Below, piece by piece: positions 21,977 through 30,656 of a stretch of 30,656 nucleotides of DNA. The position numbers and the translations under genes were made by a program. The stretch covers positions 1 to 30,656 of IMG/VR virus record IMGVR_UViG_3300032240_000868. One strand, 5' to 3'. This stretch comes from a virus. Below the pieces are notes generated by a model. The model was not told the origin of the DNA. It ran no database searches and saw only the letters and a program-made list of their open reading frames with translations. Every line of letters starts with the position of its first letter. Position 1 is the stretch's first letter.

Positions 21977-24900
21977 TGGCTGATCAACAACAATCAAACA
22001 TAAAGCAAGAAGGTAATGTAGCTAGAACTGGCTTGAACATGGATCAAACATTGAACCAGGTTCAGCAAGGACAGCTTACATATGCTCTTAATGCTGCTGT
22101 AGAAAACTTTGACTCTAATTCTATTAACTATCAGAATGAGCCAGGGAATGAGCTATGTCTTAATTTCCCAGAAGACTATCATCTTATTGGGGAACATGCT
22201 ATTCTTGAACAAAACAAACATATATTCTTCCTTACAAATCCTGATACAGGGGATAGTGAGATTGGATATATGGATAATAATGACTGCATCTATCATACAT
22301 ATATTAGTGGAACCTGTCTCAATTTTAATATAAACTATCCAATTCATAAAGCTGTACATAAAATAACCAACTGTACAACAGAAGTGTATTGGACAGATGG
22401 ACTCAATCCACGTAGATATATTGATCTTAACAATCTTCCATATAAGATAAAGCCTGGAACAAATGTCTGTAATAATGAGACAGTTAAAGAACTAGACTGT
22501 AACAAGTTAAAGGTGCAGCCTAATTTTACAATTCCTGAGCTAACTATTGTAGATGTTGTAAATGGTGGTAATTTAATAGCTGGTACATACCAGTTTGCTA
22601 TTCAATATTGTGATGCTGCAGGTGATGCATATACATCATATTATTCTGTAACAAATCCTACACCAATCGCTATTACAACAATTACAACACCAGATTTTAA
22701 CTATCCTGTAGGAAGATCTATTGTAGTGAATATTACAAATATAGATGTTACAGGATATTTTAAGTATTATAATGTTGCTGTAATTAAAACAGTGAATGAC
22801 ATTACATCTGTAGAACTTGTAGGTACATATTTTATAGATGATAATTTTAACCAGATAACATATAGTGGTCAGAACCAAACACAGATTAGGCTAACTATTA
22901 ATGACATATTTGAGAAGTTTCCTTATTATGAAATAGCTCAAGACTTAACAGCTGTACAGGATGTTCTTGTTTGGGATAACATTACATCCATAGATAGGAT
23001 TAACTATCAACAGATAGCAAATCAAATAGCTCTTCAGTGGCAAACATACAAGCTTCCAGCTGATGAAAACTATGCTAATCCAATGAATGCTACAAACTTA
23101 AGAGGCTATCTCAGAGATGAGGTGTATGCTTTTGAGATTGTGTTTTTGTTGAATAATGGTAAGCAAACAGATGGTTTTCACATCCCTGGAAGGGTTGCTA
23201 CACCAAATGATCTCACTGTTGTAAACAGACTTACAAATGATGATTTTATAGGAGATGAAAACACTGCTCCTTATTGGAAGATTTACAATACAGCTTCTGT
23301 AACAGCAGATGCTACAGGAGATCCTATTGGTAATGCCACTCCATATCAATATGGGGAGTTTGCTTATTGGGAATCTACAGATGTCTATCCATGTAATACA
23401 GCTGTATGGGGTGCCCTTGCTGATCAACCAATTAGACACCACAAGTTCCCTGATGTTCTTGTAAGTCCTATATTTGAAAGTGCCACTCCTACAATTGGAT
23501 ATAATGGAAAATATACAAATCTTGTAATGAAAGATCAAATCATCTATCCAATAGGAGTGAGGATAGATGTTGAGAATGTATATAGACTAATAACAGAATC
23601 AGGTCTTACACAAGATCAAAAAGATAGTATAGTTGGATTTAAAATAGTTAGAGGAAATAGAAGTACAAACACATCAATTGTAGCTAAGGGTATTCTTAGA
23701 AATGTTGGTGAATATGAAAGAGAAGGAACATCATATTATTTCCCTAACTATCCATATAATGACCTAAGAGTTGATCCATTCCTTCTTACAAATAATAATG
23801 CATTTGATGCTGTATGTAGACAATATGAAATAGTAGTGAGTGCTGCTACAACAACATTAACATATTATAGTTGTGATACAGGACTACCAATAACAGAAAC
23901 TGTAACAATTGGACAGAGGGTGAATGTTTGTTCTACAACATTTCCAACTCTATCACATTCTACAGATGGCACCATCACTGCAACTAATTACAGTACATGG
24001 GATCTTTGTACAAATGCACTTGCTGCTGGAAATAGATTTTCTTACATCCCTCCTACAACAGGTGTTCAAACATTAATATGGGTTTCTGGTGAAATTGAAC
24101 AACATTGTATTCAAGTTGATTCTATTACAAAACCTGTACATGTAGAGGGAAATAATAAATATCAAATCAATTTCATAGCTGAACACACAGGAAACTTAAA
24201 TTGTACTGTAAGTGTTGATCAGTTAGATGCGTTTAATAATACAAAGTCTCCATATAGATTTGTATTTAACTCTCCAGAGACATCATTTGGAAAACCTTTC
24301 CTTGGAAGTATTCTTAAACTTGAGAGTGCAATATATGGTGGAGGACATGCTCATTTTGTACAAGTGCAGAAGAATGCAATGTATAAACTTATAAGTAAAG
24401 AAGCTCAAGAAGATGCACTACAATCAAGTAATAAAATTGCAGGAATAACTACACCATTTAGTGCAACAGCAATGTTCACTGCCTATCAGGCATATTTACA
24501 GATTTATATAAATGGCATCACTAGAAGAAACTATGCTAGATCATACAACTCAATAGCTAAATATAACTATTGGGCACCTATAGCAAATGGTTTAGGAGTT
24601 AAACAAAGAGATCTTCAATTATACCAATATCTCATCCCTGGAGTGCAGAACGTTGGTGATGACTTAAACATAAACAATTTTAATAGGGAATCATCTGTTT
24701 ATTTAAAAACAATTAATACAAAAGAAGGATCTTCTATAAGTAGTCTTCCCTATCCTAATAAAACTCCAAGTCTGCTAGCAGGAACAATTCCTCTTATAGA
24801 TGATGAGTCTAGATTTACACTTTCTGATCAATCAAACTGTCTAACTCCAGAGAACGAGTTTGATATATCCACTGTAACGTATTATGCTTCATTAAAGAAT

Positions 24901-26520
24901 ATAGCTAGGAATCAATGGGGACAAATATATTCTTATGAAACAATTGATACAGGATTTCAAAATTTAAGAGTTGAAACAGCAAGTGTTCAAACAATATTTG
25001 GAGGAGATACATTCATTAATAAGTTCTCTTTCAAGACAAAACTTCCATTCTTTATTGATAATAGAGTGGGAGCTCCTGATGATTCAGACATATTCTATGA
25101 TGAAATAGGTAATGTAGCCTATCCTAAATATTGGCACTCAGCTAGATCTATTCTATATGATTATGCTGTAGAAAACACAACAGCTGTTCCTGATCCAGTG
25201 ATGAAAAACATTATTTCAATCAAGGCTCACAACTTTGATTGCTTTAATAGTCAGGCTGTAGGTAGTCCTGGAAGAACATTCTATGATGGTAGTTTCTATT
25301 TATTTGCTTATGGTATTCCTACATTCTATTGTGAAACAGCAGTGAATGTAGATCTACGTCAGGCATTTAATAATAGAGAAGGAGATTTCTTTCCACACGT
25401 GAGCACAGGTATTCCTGATCAATGGTTCCAAGAAAGTTATGTACCTATTGCACAGGATAATACATACTATTATAATGTAACATTCTCTAAACAGAACAAA
25501 GAGAACTATTTTTCTCATTTGCCTGTAGATTGGAACGGTAATCAATGTTACACTAATTTCCCATTCAGAGCAATATATTCTGATAGACAACAGAGCTATA
25601 CAGATAATAGAATTAACAGCTGGCTCATCTATCGTCCTATTAGCTTCTTTGATTTCCCTCAAAACTACGGAAAGCTTACAAGCTTAGATGGTATTCAGAA
25701 CAGAGCTGTTTTAGCTAGATTTGAGAACAAGAGTTTATTATACAACACTCTCCTAACTGTTGAAACAAGCAATCCTCAAGCTGCCTATTTAGGAAATGAT
25801 AGCTTATTTAGAAGTGCTCCTCCAATAGACTTTGCAGAAACAGATCTTGGATATGTAGGAGCTCAAAACAAAATGCTTCTTAAAATTCCTCAAGGACAAA
25901 TCACTGTAGATGCTAAAAGAGGACAGGTGTTCCTCATAGCTGGAAACCAAGCACAAGATTTGTCAGCACTTGGATCTGGACTAACTAGGTTCTTTACAGA
26001 CCATTTAGCATTTGAAATCCTAAGATATTTCCCAGATGTAAACACAGATAACCACTTCAATGGAATAGGACTACATGGTGTATATGATTCCAAATATGAT
26101 AGGGTGATCATTTCCAAGCTAGACTATATTCCTCAAAACTCTAGTGTTTTATATGATTCTGCTCTACAACAGTTTTATGTAAACAGAACTCTAGGTGAAA
26201 CAATATTAAGAGAATATGTAGATTTAAATGATGTAGAATATTTCTGTAACAAGTCTTGGACTCTCTCATTTAACGTAAACACAAGAACTTGGGTGAGCTT
26301 CCATAGCTACATTCCTAATTTCTATATAGCTGAAAATAACTTCTTCTATTCTGGATTGAATAGTGGATGTGACTTAGAAGCAATAGCTGCTGAAGAAATA
26401 GCTGTCCTAGATTGTAACTTTGGAGGAACAGCTATTCCTGAACCAGAAGCAACAACAACAACCACCACCACTGCATATGTTTTAAAATGTAACTTTGGTG
26501 GAACAGCAAAACCTCTATAA
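21976..26520 (+). CDS. Tail stabilisation/muzzle protein (P22 gp10-like), 1514 aa
   Basis: This is the largest gene in the window. ATG at 21976 (MADQQQSNIKQEGNVARTGL) is chosen over an upstream frame start at 21955, because it shares TAATG with the previous stop. The first 150 residues fit the gp10-like N-terminal beta-propeller pattern (GQLTYALNAAVENF, then PHF-free repeats such as FLTNPDTGDSEIGYM and VYWTDGLNPRRYIDL). The remainder is long beta-rich repeats typical of crAss-like stabilisation proteins. The end has two copies of CNFGGTA flanking a run of Thr residues. It probably plugs the tail end. Confidence 0.85.
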   Translation: MADQQQSNIKQEGNVARTGLNMDQTLNQVQQGQLTYALNAAVENFDSNSINYQNEPGNELCLNFPEDYHLIGEHAILEQNKHIFFLTNPDTGDSEIGYMDNNDCIYHTYISGTCLNFNINYPIHKAVHKITNCTTEVYWTDGLNPRRYIDLNNLPYKIKPGTNVCNNETVKELDCNKLKVQPNFTIPELTIVDVVNGGNLIAGTYQFAIQYCDAAGDAYTSYYSVTNPTPIAITTITTPDFNYPVGRSIVVNITNIDVTGYFKYYNVAVIKTVNDITSVELVGTYFIDDNFNQITYSGQNQTQIRLTINDIFEKFPYYEIAQDLTAVQDVLVWDNITSIDRINYQQIANQIALQWQTYKLPADENYANPMNATNLRGYLRDEVYAFEIVFLLNNGKQTDGFHIPGRVATPNDLTVVNRLTNDDFIGDENTAPYWKIYNTASVTADATGDPIGNATPYQYGEFAYWESTDVYPCNTAVWGALADQPIRHHKFPDVLVSPIFESATPTIGYNGKYTNLVMKDQIIYPIGVRIDVENVYRLITESGLTQDQKDSIVGFKIVRGNRSTNTSIVAKGILRNVGEYEREGTSYYFPNYPYNDLRVDPFLLTNNNAFDAVCRQYEIVVSAATTTLTYYSCDTGLPITETVTIGQRVNVCSTTFPTLSHSTDGTITATNYSTWDLCTNALAAGNRFSYIPPTTGVQTLIWVSGEIEQHCIQVDSITKPVHVEGNNKYQINFIAEHTGNLNCTVSVDQLDAFNNTKSPYRFVFNSPETSFGKPFLGSILKLESAIYGGGHAHFVQVQKNAMYKLISKEAQEDALQSSNKIAGITTPFSATAMFTAYQAYLQIYINGITRRNYARSYNSIAKYNYWAPIANGLGVKQRDLQLYQYLIPGVQNVGDDLNINNFNRESSVYLKTINTKEGSSISSLPYPNKTPSLLAGTIPLIDDESRFTLSDQSNCLTPENEFDISTVTYYASLKNIARNQWGQIYSYETIDTGFQNLRVETASVQTIFGGDTFINKFSFKTKLPFFIDNRVGAPDDSDIFYDEIGNVAYPKYWHSARSILYDYAVENTTAVPDPVMKNIISIKAHNFDCFNSQAVGSPGRTFYDGSFYLFAYGIPTFYCETAVNVDLRQAFNNREGDFFPHVSTGIPDQWFQESYVPIAQDNTYYYNVTFSKQNKENYFSHLPVDWNGNQCYTNFPFRAIYSDRQQSYTDNRINSWLIYRPISFFDFPQNYGKLTSLDGIQNRAVLARFENKSLLYNTLLTVETSNPQAAYLGNDSLFRSAPPIDFAETDLGYVGAQNKMLLKIPQGQITVDAKRGQVFLIAGNQAQDLSALGSGLTRFFTDHLAFEILRYFPDVNTDNHFNGIGLHGVYDSKYDRVIISKLDYIPQNSSVLYDSALQQFYVNRTLGETILREYVDLNDVEYFCNKSWTLSFNVNTRTWVSFHSYIPNFYIAENNFFYSGLNSGCDLEAIAAEEIAVLDCNFGGTAIPEPEATTTTTTTAYVLKCNFGGTAKPL
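26413..26515 (+). repeat. Direct repeat around a Thr-codon tract
   Basis: A 27-base unit beginning TGTAACTTTGG (26413 and 26489), encoding CNFGGTA, occurs twice at the very end of the stabilisation gene, separated by an ACA/ACC codon run. This looks like an internal duplication at the C-terminus. Confidence 0.75.
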
Positions 26521-26537
26521 CTTAATACACGGATTAT

Positions 26538-27599
26538 ATGTCAAAAGTAGTAAAAGTAACGTTAACAACAATTGGAGCTGATGCAGGTCCATTTAGCATT
26601 TATCAGGATTCTGATTCATATTCAGCTCCTGTTGCAACAGGTTTGTCTAAAACTGTTATGGCAGCAGGATATAACGTAACACTTAATAGTGCAGCCACTA
26701 TGGTGAAGGTGGTTTCCACTGGTGTATGTAGCACTTATGAATATATACCAATTAGTAACACCACTACATCTACCACCACTAGTACATCCACTAGTACATC
26801 TACAACAACATCAACATCTTCAACTACCACCACAACAACTAGCTCTGCTCCTGAGTGGTATCAGTTTACAGATTGTTTTAATGGAGAGGTTAACTATTCT
26901 CAGCAATATCCTGGAAACACATTCAATGTTAATGATACAGTGTCAAGATCAGGATATGATGCTAACTTTTATGTATATAGAATTACAGCAGTGTATACAA
27001 CTAATCCTGCACCATTTCCTCTTCCCACTCCACCACCAAACTATAATCAATCAATAAGTGCAGTTGTTAATCCAATTACAAGTGCTCAATTAACAGGATG
27101 CCCTGTTCTTGTGGAAATAAGTCTAGAGCCAGGATATTATGGAGATTTACCAACCCCAGGATATTATGTACGTGGTGAATTCACCAATCCAGGAGTTGGT
27201 ATTGGAGCACCTGCGTTAGGATTTACAGGACAAGTGAGTATCTACCCAACAAATGGTTGTGTTGGTTCTCCTACAGTTTACAACTTTAATCCTGGTGGAA
27301 CAAATGCCATCACTCTTGAAAATCCAGGATATACAACACAATTAAGTTGCAGTCCTGTTTTTGCTACAGGAGATGGATCACTTAGTAAATGTAAGATAAC
27401 AAAATTTAGTGTACTAACTGGAGCTGTAACATCAAGAGATGGTAGCGATTGTCCTAATGATTATTCTACAGCAACAACAATTATATTAAACGCAATGTCA
27501 AATAACTATCCTTCTGTACCATCATATAGGTTTAGGATATTTAGTGGTAGTCAATATATATATTATCAAATCACTGGATGTTTCAACTGTCCGTTATAA
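26538..27599 (+). CDS. Surface/adhesin-like protein with Thr-rich linker, 353 aa
   Basis: Three parts are seen. Residues 1-72 form a small beta domain (KVTLTTIGADAGPFSIYQDS and onwards) related to the N-terminus of the next protein. Residues 75-102 are an almost pure Thr/Ser linker. Residues 105-353 are beta-rich, with Pro-rich and Cys-containing stretches (PFPLPTPPPNYNQ, ITGCFNCPL). A short anchor, mucin-like linker and beta head suggest a host- or mucus-contacting appendage. The family is not recognised. It follows the stabilisation gene by 17 bases. Confidence 0.6.
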   Translation: MSKVVKVTLTTIGADAGPFSIYQDSDSYSAPVATGLSKTVMAAGYNVTLNSAATMVKVVSTGVCSTYEYIPISNTTTSTTTSTSTSTSTTTSTSSTTTTTTSSAPEWYQFTDCFNGEVNYSQQYPGNTFNVNDTVSRSGYDANFYVYRITAVYTTNPAPFPLPTPPPNYNQSISAVVNPITSAQLTGCPVLVEISLEPGYYGDLPTPGYYVRGEFTNPGVGIGAPALGFTGQVSIYPTNGCVGSPTVYNFNPGGTNAITLENPGYTTQLSCSPVFATGDGSLSKCKITKFSVLTGAVTSRDGSDCPNDYSTATTIILNAMSNNYPSVPSYRFRIFSGSQYIYYQITGCFNCPL

Positions 27600-27609
27600 T
27601 AACCTGTGA

Positions 27610-28479
27610 ATGAATAAGACAATTGTAATAAAGCTTAAAGCAGCTGGTAACAGATTAAGTAGGTTCTCCATCTATGATGATAGGGGAAATTTACTTGCGG
27701 CTGATGTACCTAAGAGTGAGCTTATTTCTGGGCTTGCTGTTGTTATTGATGATACAGTGACTGTTGTTATAATTAAATCAGAAGGAAAGAATTGTTGTGG
27801 CAAGTTTTGGAATATTCCTGTTACAACAATTAAGAAATATGAACTAGCAGCAATACAATATAAAGAACAGAACACAGCATCTCTTTGGAGACATCTTAGT
27901 AATCCTATAATATATAACACATATTACGGATGTACAGAACCATATGTTATTGAATATCCATTTGCCTATCAGTATTATGATGAGATTCTTCAGAATGTAA
28001 AGGATTATACAAAGGCTTATAAATATCTTCCTACAGATGATGGCATATTTAACTACAATAGAAGACTAGCTATTGATGGATATTTTAATAAGGCTATTCT
28101 TTATAATGATCAACAGAGTACAGGAATCCTTGAGCTTGTTGCTAAACCAATGCACAATCTAAAGGAATACTTGAAATATCCTATATACAACACTGATAGT
28201 AAGACAATTACATACACCAAATCAGATAATTTCTATCAATATAACACCTTCTGGGGACTGGTTAAAGATAAATCTCTACCTTTGTTTACAAAGAGCTGTG
28301 AGTCTTTGTCTATTGATAAATTGGTTAACCAGCTTAACATGGACTATGGCAAGAGATCCTTTAAGAAGGAACCTCTTAGAGCTAAGGATTTAAAGGTGAG
28401 ACATATTCTTGACTCGCACAGTGACGTGCATCTAGTTAGCCAATTTATCTATGCTCCTTCCCAAATTAGTTATAAATAA
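27610..28479 (+). CDS. Appendage-like protein sharing an N-terminal domain, 289 aa
   Basis: Residues 1-75 (IVIKLKAAGNRLSRFSIYDD, then a GLAVVIDDTVTVVIIKSEG strand pair, CCGKFWNIPV) align by eye with the first domain of the preceding protein: the FSIY-D signature, a central hydrophobic pair and a final Ile-Pro strand. The rest is Tyr/Lys-rich (PFAYQYYDEILQNVKDYTKA), unlike the Thr/Pro-rich neighbour, and has no Thr linker. It probably attaches to the same virion site through the shared domain. It ends the tail unit; a promoter begins 2 bases beyond its stop. Confidence 0.55.
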   Translation: MNKTIVIKLKAAGNRLSRFSIYDDRGNLLAADVPKSELISGLAVVIDDTVTVVIIKSEGKNCCGKFWNIPVTTIKKYELAAIQYKEQNTASLWRHLSNPIIYNTYYGCTEPYVIEYPFAYQYYDEILQNVKDYTKAYKYLPTDDGIFNYNRRLAIDGYFNKAILYNDQQSTGILELVAKPMHNLKEYLKYPIYNTDSKTITYTKSDNFYQYNTFWGLVKDKSLPLFTKSCESLSIDKLVNQLNMDYGKRSFKKEPLRAKDLKVRHILDSHSDVHLVSQFIYAPSQISYK

Positions 28480-28481
28480 AT

Positions 28482-28512
28482 TTGGAAATATCAAAAAGTC
28501 TCCTTACCTTTA
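28482..28512 (+). promoter_or_regulatory. Promoter of the HNH endonuclease gene
   Basis: TTG (28482-28484), 20 bases, TACCTTTA (28505-28512), with the same AAATAAATTTGGA lead-in as at 18480 and a similar spacer start (ATC or TTC then a run of As). The coding start at 28532 lies 20 bases downstream, so an earlier in-frame ATG at 28451 is not the start. Confidence 0.72.
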
Positions 28513-28531
28513 TGTCTTTAAAATAGGTAAC

Positions 28532-29182
28532 ATGAGACAGAAAATAGAATACAAAACAGGAGATACATTAGGTAACTGCATCTTTTTAGAAGAAAAACCT
28601 ACAAAAGTTATAGGTAAAAGTGGAACTAGAAAAAGAATGGGATTGTTCAAATGTGAGTGTGGTAATGATTTTGAAGCAATTATACTACAAGTTAAGAATG
28701 GTAACACTAAATCCTGTGGATGTCTTAGAGATAGTAAGATAAAAAAACAAGGATTTAAAAATGCTATTCATGGTCAAAGAAATCATCCTCTGTATAAAAT
28801 GTGGCAAGGTATGATTAGACGATGTAATGATCCTAAAGATTTTGGATATTATAACTATGGGGGCAGAGGAATTCAGGTATGTGATAGGTGGAAAGACATT
28901 AATCTTTTTATAAAAGATATGTATCCTTTGTATAATATTGGTTTAGAGCTAGATAGAATTGATGTAAATGGAAATTATGAACCAAGTAATTGTAGATGGG
29001 TTACTAGAAAACAGAACATGAATAACATGAGAAGAAATAGAATAGTTGAATATAATGGAGTGAAAAAGACCGTTAGTGAATGGTCTGATGAACTTGGTAT
29101 TCCTTACAAACGACTATTAGCAAGATTAAATAATTGGGACACTGAGAAGTCCTTTACTTATCATAGATATCAACATGGCTAA
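28532..29182 (+). CDS. Free-standing HNH homing endonuclease, 216 aa
   Basis: Residues 41-64 have a Cys-rich ribbon (CECG, SCGC), a DNA-binding element. The core YNYGGRGIQVCDRW (107-120) and LELDRIDVNGNYEPSNCRWV (138-157) is the known phage HNH nuclease pattern, with N149 and H-like metal residues to be confirmed. The C-terminal VEYNGVKKTVSEWSDELGI (172-190) resembles the helix-turn-helix tail of such endonucleases. It is a selfish gene that likely cuts phage relatives lacking it. It carries its own promoter and overlaps the next gene by 8 bases, signs of insertion between two structural genes. Confidence 0.9.
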   Translation: MRQKIEYKTGDTLGNCIFLEEKPTKVIGKSGTRKRMGLFKCECGNDFEAIILQVKNGNTKSCGCLRDSKIKKQGFKNAIHGQRNHPLYKMWQGMIRRCNDPKDFGYYNYGGRGIQVCDRWKDINLFIKDMYPLYNIGLELDRIDVNGNYEPSNCRWVTRKQNMNNMRRNRIVEYNGVKKTVSEWSDELGIPYKRLLARLNNWDTEKSFTYHRYQHG

Positions 29183-30422
29183 GAAACTTACACAAGCAAA
29201 AGCAGAAGAAATGCTTCATAATCCTCCTCATGGGAAACCTCTTACAGATAAACAGAGGAAGTTCTTTGGAGCTGTTGCTAGTGGTGCTCCTGTTAAGCTT
29301 GAACATGGTGGAAAGATGATTACATGCCCTAATTGTGGACACTCCTGGGATAAATCAACATCCACTGGTAAAGATGCACATGTATGTCATATATGTGGTA
29401 AGGGAAATGTTCCTACAGCTCAAGATGGTGCTACAACAAAAATCACTCCTGAGATGATAAAGGGATGGGGAGAATATCGTAATTATTTAAGTGAACAAGG
29501 GTTATATGGTGATCCAAGACTGAACACTGCTTTTGGTAAAAAGACATTTGTTGACTGGGCAACTAAAAATCCAAATTACGGAGTTAACTGGGAAACACTT
29601 CCTATAATTGGTGAAGAACTTGCTGCACATAAGCAAAAAGTTAAAGAAGCTGTTGCAAGGGGTAAAGTTTCTTTAAGTACACCTATTTCAGAATTTAATG
29701 CTACAGATGTAACTAATGCTAAATCAAAAAATCCTTGGTGGCCAGGAACAGAGTTTACATCTCAAGAGTTTGCTGACTATGTAGAAAAGGTAAAAGATTC
29801 TTCAGGAAAGGTTATAAAAGAAAAAAACTATGGTGTACTTCCTTCTACAGAAACTTATGATAAGAATAGACTTAATGTAGATAAAAAAGATATTCCTGTA
29901 AAAATTGTTAAATCTATTGCTAAACAAAAAGATGGTGGATGGTTAGATAAGTATGAAGACGGTGGTGAAGAATATCTAGGAACCACAAATAAAGGATTTA
30001 ATTACAATGGTGCATGGGGTGGTACAATGGCAATGGGTGGATCTATGCCTGGTGCTGTAGGATTCACATACGCACGCACAGGGAGCATTCCTGATAATGG
30101 TCCTTATGCTAAGAAGACAATGGCTAGTGCTCAGAATGGAATGGAAATGAAATTCTACCAAGAAGGACTAGATTGGAAACCAAAGAGTATTAGTAAGAAT
30201 GGTTCTGTAATAAAAGATGACAGAGGACAATGGGCACATCCTGGAGAGATAACGGAAATAGGTTCTCCATATATAACAATGGAGGGTGTACCATATCCTG
30301 TTCTTGGTGTTTCTGACACAGGACATACACAGATGATGTATCCTGGAGAAGATTATAAATTCAAAGGAAAGAAGGTTACAGAATACCCTGTTACTAAAAA
30401 CTGGTTAGAGAAATATAAATAA
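29175..30422 (+). CDS. Probable virion cargo/ejection protein with zinc ribbon, 415 aa
   Basis: The N-terminal part has NPPHGKPLTDKQRKFFGAVA (16-35), a motif I recall in phage virion proteins, and a zinc ribbon with Cys51, 54, 71 and 74. Residues 250-330 are Gly-rich with DGGW and DGGEEYLG repeats. The C-terminus is charged (KFKGKKVTEYPVTKNWLEKY). Its place before a further cargo-like gene fits the crAss-like block of internal proteins and virion RNA polymerase, but no catalytic motif is seen. The start lies in the 3' end of the HNH gene. Confidence 0.55.
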   Translation: MAKKLTQAKAEEMLHNPPHGKPLTDKQRKFFGAVASGAPVKLEHGGKMITCPNCGHSWDKSTSTGKDAHVCHICGKGNVPTAQDGATTKITPEMIKGWGEYRNYLSEQGLYGDPRLNTAFGKKTFVDWATKNPNYGVNWETLPIIGEELAAHKQKVKEAVARGKVSLSTPISEFNATDVTNAKSKNPWWPGTEFTSQEFADYVEKVKDSSGKVIKEKNYGVLPSTETYDKNRLNVDKKDIPVKIVKSIAKQKDGGWLDKYEDGGEEYLGTTNKGFNYNGAWGGTMAMGGSMPGAVGFTYARTGSIPDNGPYAKKTMASAQNGMEMKFYQEGLDWKPKSISKNGSVIKDDRGQWAHPGEITEIGSPYITMEGVPYPVLGVSDTGHTQMMYPGEDYKFKGKKVTEYPVTKNWLEKYK

Positions 30423-30443
30423 AACCCTGTACAACAATACGTT

Positions 30444-30656
30444 ATGAAAAAAGACATTCTAAAAATTGCTGGTGTTAAATCTGAGAAGGAGTTTTACAAG
30501 AAATATCCTACAGAGGTAGCATTCATGAAAGCTCATAAGAAAGAATTTAAGAAAGCTGCTATGGGTGCTGCTATGGTTAATAAACAATTAACACAGCTTA
30601 CAGATTTCTCTAACCCCCCACAAGCTCAGGATGGTAAAGTTCTTTGGCATCCAGAA
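30444..30656 (+). CDS. Partial gene, probable virion cargo protein (N-terminal 71 aa)
   Basis: The reading frame is open to the window edge. The start (MKKDILKIAGVKSEKEFYKK, then YPTEVAFMKAHKKEFKKAAM) recalls the N-terminus of cargo-type virion proteins placed before the giant RNA-polymerase-like genes in crAss-like phages. It has PPQAQDGK near 59-66, similar in style to the Gln-Asp-Gly motifs of its neighbour. Nothing can be said about its full length. It starts 21 bases after the previous stop. Confidence 0.6.
   Translation, partial: MKKDILKIAGVKSEKEFYKKYPTEVAFMKAHKKEFKKAAMGAAMVNKQLTQLTDFSNPPQAQDGKVLWHPE

Noticed and set aside
1-30656. Stop-codon reassignment, as found in some crAss-like phages
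   Set aside because: All recognised structural genes read without internal TAG or TGA and end at sensible places, so the standard code is sufficient here.
1-30656. CRISPR array, integrase, attachment site, insertion sequence
   Set aside because: No regularly spaced repeats, recombinase motifs, or terminal inverted repeats with a transposase were seen; the only mobile gene is the HNH endonuclease.

Overview
The window looks like the structural (late) arm of a crAss-like phage (order Crassvirales) that infects a Bacteroidota host, with the end of an oppositely transcribed arm at its left edge. The basis is a recognisable gene order: large terminase, portal, acidic scaffold-like protein, major capsid protein, a set of head and fibre proteins, metallophosphoesterase, small ring-type protein, HU/IHF-like protein, P22 gp4-like tail tube or adaptor protein, and a very long P22 gp10-like tail stabilisation protein. 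The DNA is AT-rich. Most starts have A-rich leaders instead of Shine-Dalgarno sites, and the promoters fit the Bacteroidota pattern (TTG, about 20 bases, TAnnTTTG). No integrase, att site, tRNA or CRISPR array was seen. The ORFs read cleanly in the standard code.

Layout. (1) Positions 1-1986, minus strand: six small genes of unknown function. They include a small membrane protein overlapping a 35-residue lipoprotein-like peptide, and are separated by hairpins and terminators. Five of the six share an AACCA-type leader. (2) 1987-2267: a non-coding divergent region, rich in G/C tracts and inverted repeats, between the two arms. (3) 2268-4616, plus: a membrane protein, a winged-helix-like regulator, an HU/IHF-like protein, a zinc-ribbon protein and four small proteins. 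The last of these sits where a small terminase would be. (4) 4613-9764: terminase, portal and an SPFH/band-7 protein, each overlapping the next by 1-4 bases. (5) 9882-14629: scaffold, major capsid protein, a structured intergenic region, and two further structural proteins. (6) 14658-18361: a highly expressed Thr-tailed virion protein, several small proteins and a tail-collar fibre, closed by a strong terminator. (7) 18539-28479: a second transcription unit with its own promoter, holding the neck, tail and muzzle genes and two related adhesin-like proteins. (8) 28532-29182: a free-standing HNH endonuclease with its own promoter. (9) 29175-30656: the start of a module of probable virion-cargo proteins, cut by the window edge.

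How it fits together: terminase and portal package DNA into a scaffold/capsid shell. The 242-residue, IHF-like, gp4-like and gp10-like proteins build the neck and tail. The collar fibre and Thr-rich proteins are likely surface and receptor-contacting parts. Plus-strand expression appears to run from a small set of related promoters. Three of them share an AAATAAATTTGGA upstream block, which suggests a common regulator. All functional calls come from motifs, gene order and memory of the families; no database search was run.
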